Source: Arabidopsis thaliana (taxonomy: Eukaryota; Streptophyta; Magnoliopsida; Brassicales; Brassicaceae). Taken from it: a DNA stretch of 64,000 nt. The DNA is taken from the NCBI RefSeq assembly GCF_000001735.4, contig NC_003074.8, positions 11,408,101 through 11,472,100 of the forward strand. The letters run 5' to 3'. The notes below the pieces were generated by a model. The model was not told the origin of the DNA. It searched no databases and worked only from the letters and a program-made list of their open reading frames with translations. A program made the translations under genes and the position numbers. Position 1 is the stretch's first letter. Each line of letters opens with the position of its first letter. Shown piece by piece: positions 57,751-64,000 of the stretch.

Positions 57751-59127
57751 CTAAAGAACCATTTCTAAACCATTTTGAAACAGATAAATAAATATGTCCA
57801 TCTCACATTTCTTCAAACACAAGCCGATCTCCACACCTCCGGGTTCATCCCTCCTCTCCGACATCGAAAACGCCTCGTTTCGGTCAATGGACGCAATCTC
57901 ACTGTTACATGGTTTTCCCCACCCGAAATCTGACCCGTATAGCCCAAACTGGTTCGAACCGGCAATGGATCCAATCTGTGTACCTGGTTTCACACTCTTT
58001 GTTCCATTAATGTACAATTCGCAAATTGTTTCCAACTTTCGTAAACCAATACTTCTAACCGAATCACTTAGAATTTCGACCATATTAACAAACCCATCTT
58101 CTCCCAAAAACACATTCGCCTTGTAACCAAAGCAACCTATCGGGAACACGCAGTTCCCGAAATACATCTCAGGAACCGGTGGATCTAACCGGTTCCTGAA
58201 ATCAGCAGCATACATGAAACGGACCGGTCTGTTCTCATCTCCTCCACGCGTCTTTACCAAGCATGTCCAAAGATACGCGTTGGCAACAACGAACGTTGAC
58301 AAGTGAAGCTCATGATGAGAGCGAGCTGACTCCCTCTTGGCTTGCTCCCTAAGTTTCTCTATATTCTCTCGAGTCAACTCGAGCGAGATCCGTACTAGGT
58401 CGGGGCTGATCTCCTTGGGAGGAAGCAGCTTCAATGATCTGAAACTATCTTTCACTTCTGAGAAATATGACAAAAGTTCAATGATTTTTGCATCAAGACT
58501 TGCAGGGACATTGATAACCGTACGATCTAAAACCGGAGTCAAATCCTCCGGTAAATCCATGGCTCCATGTTTACAAATGTGAGCCCATGATTTTATAAAC
58601 CTAACCACTGTTTTCCCGTCCATAACAGAATGATGAGAAGCGATACCAATACAAAACCCTTGGTTGGGGAACAAAGTGACTTGCAAAGAAAGAACCGAAG
58701 GTGAGTCACAAGAAAGCGATAACTCGGGCACCAAAGAGCGTATCTCCGATTCGGGACGTATCCCTTTACCGGAGATACGGGAGAAATCAGCATCACTCTC
58801 CGCGACAGTCAAGGAAACATAGTCGTTCGGAGAGACGATGATGCTAGGTTTAGGATCTTGTGAGCTCCATGTGAGGCGGCCAGCGAGCGGGAGGTAGTGA
58901 CGAAGGACGATGGAGAGAGAGAGCTCAAGTTTGGGGAGGATCACGGAGAGGAAGGACTCAAGAGATGAGTCTTTGATGAGTTTGTAGAAGATAACTCTTT
59001 CGGTGGGATGGAATTGTAACCAACGTAAGTCGAAGAACGTCAGTGGAAGAACCATCGAGTTGGCTGAGTCATTGGACGAGTTACTTGCTGGGCTGACTTG
59101 GGAGATCTTGGTTACCTTTAGCGCCAT
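57751..59127 (-). CDS. BAHD acyltransferase, phenolic/anthocyanin glucoside malonyltransferase type
   Basis: Intronless gene, 458 residues, full length. BAHD enzymes move an acyl group from acyl-CoA to an alcohol or glycoside in the cytosol. The catalytic HxxxD is HSVMD (residues 166-170), the structural DFGWG is at 400-404, and YFGNC (322-326) marks the anthocyanin/flavonoid malonyltransferase clade. The start MALKVTKISQVSP and LPLTFFDL are typical of the PMAT/At5MAT group. Expected reaction: malonyl-CoA plus a flavonoid, anthocyanin or phenolic glucoside to the malonylglucoside. A truncated paralogue follows upstream, and a UGT79B gene lies 17 kb downstream on the same strand, suggesting a conserved decoration locus (At3g29635/At3g29670 region in Arabidopsis, from memory). 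The exact acceptor cannot be read from sequence. Confidence 0.93.
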   Translation of the reverse strand: MALKVTKISQVSPASNSSNDSANSMVLPLTFFDLRWLQFHPTERVIFYKLIKDSSLESFLSVILPKLELSLSIVLRHYLPLAGRLTWSSQDPKPSIIVSPNDYVSLTVAESDADFSRISGKGIRPESEIRSLVPELSLSCDSPSVLSLQVTLFPNQGFCIGIASHHSVMDGKTVVRFIKSWAHICKHGAMDLPEDLTPVLDRTVINVPASLDAKIIELLSYFSEVKDSFRSLKLLPPKEISPDLVRISLELTRENIEKLREQAKRESARSHHELHLSTFVVANAYLWTCLVKTRGGDENRPVRFMYAADFRNRLDPPVPEMYFGNCVFPIGCFGYKANVFLGEDGFVNMVEILSDSVRSIGLRKLETICELYINGTKSVKPGTQIGSIAGSNQFGLYGSDFGWGKPCNSEIASIDRNEAFSMSERRDEPGGVEIGLCLKKCEMDIFIYLFQNGLEMVL

Positions 59128-59209
59128 TGATGATGAGTATGTAGCTCAACAATCTCTAATGGTAGTAAATAAACAAGATTTTTCTTTGCTTTGGTCACAA
59201 ATAAACAAT

Positions 59210-59217
59210 ATTTATAT
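59210..59217 (-). promoter_or_regulatory. TATA box of the BAHD gene
   Basis: TATATAAA on the minus strand lies 83 bp upstream of the ATG, leaving room for a ~50-bp leader. The region between is AT-rich with no upstream ATG in good context. Confidence 0.55.
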
Positions 59218-59359
59218 ATCACGCCAGATTCATGTTTCCTGCAAAATCAAATTATATTCATTTACAAATCAAATAACTAAATTAAATGGAGTAAAATTTA
59301 AATTTATAATAAGTCCTGATTCAGACCAGCTGTTACCAAGTGTGAATGTTTGGTAAGGG

Positions 59360-59929
59360 ATTTTAATAACCTTTGTGGTAGAATTTTAAAATAGATAAAG
59401 ATGCTTCAGTATCAGTCTAGATTAAAAATGAACTTCCCACAATTTGCGCTAATTATCGTCACAATGATTTGTTTTGATTTTTTTTTCTTACACCTAGATT
59501 AAAACTAAACTTTCCACAATTTGCAGTTTAAAACAGATATTCTTTTACACCTAAATAAAAGAAGATCATCTTAACAAGATACTGTATGTTTGTAGGACAA
59601 ACAATTAGACTACTGATCCTCTTCCAAAATCTTTTTAACCTCACTTTTGAAGTTGAAACAATAAAAATTGGGTGACAGAGCCGTATCTAATGCATCAAAT
59701 TTTAGTATCCAGATCATACATAAATAAGGTAACTTTGACAAATTTAAAAATTCTGCATGGAAAACGTTACTTGACCAAGAGCAATGACATATATGTGTAA
59801 TGTGTTGTGCATAATATTGCAACAATTGTTTTTTTCAAAAAGACAAATTGCAAGCAAGCACCACTAAAGAGGTGATACAATTATGTCCAAACCATAATTA
59901 AACGAAGACATAAAAGTATCCATCTCACT
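59360..59929. other. Spacer between BAHD gene and pseudogene
   Basis: AT-rich, no gene. The last ~60 bp (59880-59929, ending GTATCCATCTCACT) still match the C-terminal coding end of the BAHD gene (57790s) and so belong to the broken paralogue. Confidence 0.5.
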
Positions 59930-60083
59930 CTGTGCAGGGTCTCGGCTCCCGAACCGTACGTGAGCTGCCTCGTACGGCTCTTCCTAAGAACTTGAAGCCC
60001 CAAAACTTGAACTACGCACATACATACTTTAGAGAAAAGGTAAAGCCAAGAGAGCTGCCCTCAACCCTACTACGAGGATAGCA
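59930..60083 (-). mobile_element. Organelle-like insertion (group II intron fragment) in a BAHD pseudogene
   Basis: About 150 bp of GC-richer sequence. On the minus strand it reads GAGCCGTACGAGGCAGCTC, then ACGTACGGTTCGGGAG, the hairpin-forming motif conserved in mitochondrial and plastid group II introns. Insertion falls between the two halves of a BAHD C-terminal coding stretch: CCATCTCACT on one side and TTCTTCAAACACAAGCC on the other are contiguous in the intact gene at 57798-57823. A nuclear insertion of organellar DNA best explains this; the exact intron is not identified. Confidence 0.55.
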
Positions 60084-60890
60084 TCTTCTTCAAACACAAG
60101 CCTATCTCAGCGCCACCGATCTCATCCCTCCTCTCTGATATCGTGAACGCTGCATACCGGTCAATGGACACAATCTCGTCGTTTACGGGTTTAACCCACC
60201 CAAAATCTGACCCATATACCCCAGTTCGGTTCGACCCCGAAACAGAGTCAACTTGAGTACCCGGTTTCACCTCCTTCGTTCCATCAATATACAACTCGCA
60301 AGTGCTTCAATTCCTTGTGAACCCAAACTTTTGACTGAATCTCCAAGAATCTCGATAGCGTTTAAGAAACCGTCTCTTCCCGACAATAGCTTTGCTTTGT
60401 AACCAATAGGGAACACCCAGTTCCCAAAGTACCTCTCTGGAACCAGTGGATCTAATTAACCGTTTTCTAAATTCGGCTGCATGAATACATGGACAGCACC
60501 GTTCTTTCTTTGCTGCCACCGCGCGCCTTCACCAGACAGCTCCAGAGATAGGCCATTGTGACGACGAACGTTGAGAAATATAGATCATGTAGAGAGCGCG
60601 CTGATTCTTGCTTGGCTCGCTCCTTAAGTTTCTTGACTTTCTCCTGAGTCAGCTGGAGTGTGATTCGGACAAGATCGGTGCTGATATCCCCCCTTGGAGG
60701 CGGCTTTAGGGTTCTCTTGCCATCTTTTTCATACAAGAAGTAGCACATTGATTCCATAATCTTTGATTCAAGACCGGGCGGGGCATTGATGTATGAGTAC
60801 GATCTAAAATTGGAGTCAAAATATTTGGAAGGCACGTGAACGGTTCCATGTTCTAGTAATTTACAAATGTGAGCCTATGATTTGATACAC
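60083..60890 (-). pseudogene. Truncated BAHD malonyltransferase paralogue
   Basis: Minus-strand homology to the intact BAHD runs from about residue 180 (SHICK...HVPSKY, 60880) through STDLVRITLQLTQEKVKKLKERA, LHDLYFSTFVVTMAYLWSCLVKARGG (60600-60530) and, after frameshifts, the AAEFRKRL region. It continues to GTKEVKPGTQVDSVSGSNRTG and DFGWV (60294-60070). The N-terminal 40 per cent, including the catalytic HxxxD, is missing, the structural DFGWG has become DFGWV, and at least two frameshifts occur (near 60490 and 60300). The C-terminus is cut after CLKK by the organelle-like insertion. Not functional. Confidence 0.88.
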
Positions 60891-61342
60891 ATTATCGACC
60901 CTGTTCTTCGCTCTGTATGCAGAAAGAACATTCAAATATTTGAAACTAGAAGATCCACGTCGATGCATGGAAATAATTTGAATTTCTTATGTTATGAAAA
61001 AATAGTAAAAGAAACCTTACTTTTAGTTTTTGAATTCACGAATGTGAAAAGATTATAGTAGTGCATTTCAATAATTCAATAATAGTTACTATCATCTCTT
61101 AGATGTAAATGTACATTATAGATTTAGTGCATGGAGTTAATAAAATAATCATAAATGAAGACTTTTTTTTTTGCTACGGAGTGTTAACACTTTGGACTAT
61201 ATTATTCTCTATGCTCAGAAGAATCAAAAATTAAAAATATAACTTTTTTTTTGTATTATTAGTTCTCTCTCTTAATTTATGTAAGTTAGACAAAAATACC
61301 TCATCGCATATATCAAATTATTTAGCAATGTAATTAAATACT
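60891..61342. other. AT-rich spacer, no gene
   Basis: Nothing recognised. It lies upstream of the truncated BAHD pseudogene, whose promoter and N-terminal exon are not present here. Confidence 0.4.
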
Positions 61343-61344
61343 TA

Positions 61345-61978
61345 GGGAAAAATGTCATTAAAATCCCCAACTTATAAAAAAGTAGATTTAAATCCTCAAC
61401 TCCCGACAAAACGAAATTATTAACAAAGTTTTGTTGACTTTCCAAATAAATACCAAACTTTCGTATATATGACCATATTAGGCATAATATTAAGTAGATT
61501 AACATATTGTGTTTACGGAGTTAATTTTCTGTTAACAGATCCGTTAATTCAAAACGTTATTGTTTCTTATAACAAGAAAGCGACCTCGTTTTGTTATAAC
61601 GACCAAATTAAATCCTCAAATCCAATCTTAGATCTCCAAATCGAGCAAAATTCCTAACCCTAAATCTTCATATGATTTGAAATTAGGATTTAATTGAGCC
61701 GTTATGACATAATGACGTTGTTTTATTGTTATAGGGAACATTGTCGTTTTCAATTAACGAGTCTGTTAACAAAAAATGGACTCTAATAACAGGGTCTGTT
61801 AATGTCATGCCTAATATGGCTATGCCAATAAAAGTTTGGTATTTATTTGAAAAATCAACGAAAGTTGTATATTTATTTGGAAAATCAACATAAGTTTGAT
61901 ATTTATTTCGTTTCGTAAAGATTTAAAGATTTAAATAAACTTTTTCAATAAGTTGGGGATTTTAATGATATTTTTCCC
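61345..61978. mobile_element. Inverted-repeat MITE with TA target duplication
   Basis: Left tip GGGAAAAATGTCATTAAAAT, right tip (inverted) GGGAAAAATATCATTAAAAT; both continue CCCCAACTTAT and into further paired sequence for about 100 bp or more. TA flanks at 61343-61344 and 61979-61980. No coding capacity. The TA duplication suggests a Tc1/mariner-type origin; the family is not recognised. Confidence 0.75.
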
Positions 61979-62462
61979 TATGTACAATGGTAAACTTATT
62001 CAACACCCACCTTTTTCCCTTTTTAACACTCCACGTTATTTTTTCTTTCCTCCACATAATAATTCAACACCTACTTATATGTTAAACACTCTAATGGTTT
62101 TGTTTAATAAAATTCAACACTCTACCCCACTAGTTTTATTTCATTATTTATTTTTTCTTTTATATTCATATTTTGTGATTACATAATAATAATAATTATT
62201 AATAAATAAAATTAAAATATCGACAAATTAGATTAAATTAACAAAAATTAATTATTTTATGTTCTTAACTAATTTTTTTGAACAAAACAAATAATTATTA
62301 TTAAAACAAAAAAAATATTACAAATTTTGATTTACAATATGATACAAGCACACAACACAATTAATAATAAACACACTTCACTTCAAATACATACGGATTA
62401 ACTCACAAACAATTAAACTCTTAAATCACACAACACATAAAGACATAAAAATCTCTTTAATT

Positions 62463-62693
62463 TCAGGACATTCTGAATTTCGCCAAGATATGTTTGACTA
62501 GATCTGCTTGCAATTCATGATGTGCATTTGAATCACGTAACTCTCTCTTGATGTATTTTCTTTTGTTACGACGTGGATAATCTTCTTCAACATTGTTGCG
62601 ACGCTCTCTAGACTGGTTTATTATATACTTCTCTTCAATTTGATATTGTCTATTGTAAGCTTCAATATCGAAAGGAAATTCTGATGGATCCAT
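62463..62693 (-). pseudogene. Deleted Harbinger transposase ORF
   Basis: 76 codons. The N-terminus MDPSEFPFDIEAYNRQYQ and the Arg-rich RRNKRKYI typical of Harbinger transposases are fused to the C-terminal RELRDSNAHHELQADLVKHI. The whole DDE core is deleted in frame. A similar deletion fusion occurs at 30683-30946. Confidence 0.7.
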
Positions 62694-63059
62694 TGGATTT
62701 TTTTTAGTAAGATGATGTTTGTGATATTATTTCATCAATAGAAAAATGAATTCCCATTTATAAAAAATCGAGTGGTTGAAAGAGAAGGATAAGATAAGGA
62801 TTTGATGAAATATCATGTGGTTGAGATCCAACAGATAAGGATCATGTGGTAAACTAAAATATAAGGATTAGATACTAAGTTTCTAACATAAAAAGCCAAA
62901 ATCGATGGATTACATTGTCGGAAAATAATGGAATACTGACAAACAAATATTATTGCATAAAATGACAAACAACAATTATAGCATAAAATGATAAAATACA
63001 CACATACATATGACAAACATAAACATTAAAGTAGAAAGTGACGAAGTGTACACATACAC

Positions 63060-64000
63060 TTCAAATCCACTAATTTCCAAATACTTCGTAGTTCAACTTC
63101 TCTAACAGCTTTTTGCTCCAATCATTGCGATGCTCACTCTCAAATAGCTTCATAAACATCTCCATCTTCTTCAATTTGTTTGCCTCTTCTGTCTCTTGGC
63201 AATTTTTTCCAAGTTTTCTAACTCTTTCTCTTTCAATTGCTTGAAATCATTTCACTCTTCATTAACGACTTCCAAGCATGCATCACCCTTACCTTTTTTT
63301 TAACTTTCTTTTTAGACGCATCCCTCCCCATGGGACGAGCACTAGATCCTACAGAGTTTGAGTCACTTGCATTAGGATTGTGAGCTCTCTTAGATCCACT
63401 GCTTCCAGACCCCGTTTTTCCTCCTACCTGACTACTATAGCATGGTTGATCATGAACAGCAAGTCACTCTAACATTAAATTAAAATACACATTCTTACCA
63501 TTTGAATATAGTTCATGTGCTTTTGCGAATACATCAATCTCTGACCATCCGCTTTGTTACATACACTTAGCATTATCGTAAGCGCCAATCCATTTGCCCA
63601 ATATTTTGTTCACGTAGTTGAAATGATTTCTGCACGTAACTCCATCATACGGAGGATCAAATGAGCATTGCTCATTACAATATTCAGCAATTTTAATCCA
63701 CTATGATTCACTCTTTTGATTTCTTTCAACAATGCTATATGTTCCATATTTAATTCATCCACTCAAAAACACCAAATTTTGCTTAGTTGTCCATTTGGGG
63801 CTTTTTCGTCGAGTAGAAGTTGAATCTTCATTGTTTGGAATGTCTTCATCAGCACCAGTCATCCCTCCAAGAGTCATTTGTGTAGAAAACCCAGTAAATT
63901 CAGATGGTGGTTGAGATGAATATGACATCATCGATGCATAATATGGATGATAGTATGGAACAGATGATGGCACTGAAAAATTTGGTGGAAATCCATAATT
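63060..64000 (-). pseudogene. Harbinger ORF1 (Myb/NAM-associated type), broken
   Basis: Minus strand from the window edge: the Ser/Pro/Tyr-rich leader SSVPYYHPYYASMMS, then RRKSPKWTTKQNLVFLSGWI (Myb/SANT-like start), then CSFDPPYDGVTCRNHFNYVN, KILGKWIGAYDNAKCM and SGWSEIDVFAKAHELY. Next is a basic GSSGSKRAHNPNASDSNSVG segment and RPMGRDASKKKVKKK. The C-terminal NAM-associated coiled coil lies around 63280-63180. Several stops interrupt it (near 63675, 63560, 63465 and 63250). It continues past the right edge. Confidence 0.7.

Larger units (their letters stand above)
61985..64000 (-). mobile_element. PIF/Harbinger element, right part beyond the window
   Basis: The left subterminal sequence (ACAATGG...CATAATAATTCAACACC, then TTCAACACTCTACCCCAC) matches 28510-28700 and 30240-30440. 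It carries an internally deleted transposase ORF (62693-62463) and a broken ORF1 (64000 to about 63060). The right end lies outside the window. Confidence 0.6.

Overview
This is nuclear DNA from a flowering plant, almost certainly Brassicaceae. The evidence is AT-rich intergenic sequence, GT-AG introns, several plant-specific transposon families, an Emigrant-type MITE, a DUF1985/Ulp1-related gene and a GRF-type zinc-finger gene of the kind common in Arabidopsis relatives. I read only two intact ordinary single-copy genes, both on the minus strand: a UGT79B-type glycosyltransferase (39078-40424) and a BAHD malonyltransferase-like gene (57751-59127). A broken second BAHD copy lies at 60083-60890. 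From memory, a UGT79B gene and BAHD malonyltransferase genes are also neighbours on Arabidopsis thaliana chromosome 3 (At3g29590-At3g29680 area). The window therefore looks like that sugar-transfer/acyl-transfer locus, swollen by transposons.

Layout. 1-633: minus-strand LTR cut by the window edge. 634-5200: a GRF zinc-finger gene and a decayed DUF1985 gene, with related short tandem repeats around them and inside introns. 5470-16990: 3' part of a large LTR element with degenerate ~185-bp repeats and a hAT-like insertion; its 3' LTR is split by a complete but decayed Ty3 chromovirus (8818-16299). 17000-22640: a MULE-type MITE with a 9-bp target duplication, an Athila/Tat-like LTR remnant, and two chromovirus LTRs fused as a ~1.1-kb palindrome. 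22640-31100: a MULE transposase pseudogene, a Helitron end, a near-identical 1.73-kb tandem duplication and a deleted PIF/Harbinger relic. 33879-37093: a Harbinger element with ends, target duplication and both ORFs. 37390-39060: tandem repeats, a pair of E2F-type sites and an Emigrant MITE. 39078-40424: UGT. 41640-43826: minus-strand LTR with four G-boxes. 44408-54927: a 10.5-kb CACTA element, itself invaded by a Helitron and carrying a captured GeBP-like gene fragment. 57751-60890: the BAHD gene and its broken partner, which carries an organelle-like insertion. 61345-64000: an inverted-repeat MITE and another Harbinger element running off the window.

How the parts relate. UGT79B enzymes add a second sugar to flavonoid or anthocyanin glycosides, and BAHD malonyltransferases acylate glycosides, so the two intact genes plausibly act in sequence on phenolic glucosides. 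The rest is nested mobile DNA. Several insertions can be resolved to the base because an uninserted paralogous copy lies in the same window. The most unusual point is an apparent 103-nt spliceable intron at the gag/protease junction of the Ty3 element, which could separate Gag from Gag-Pol by splicing. No bacterial-type operon, CRISPR array or defence system is present.
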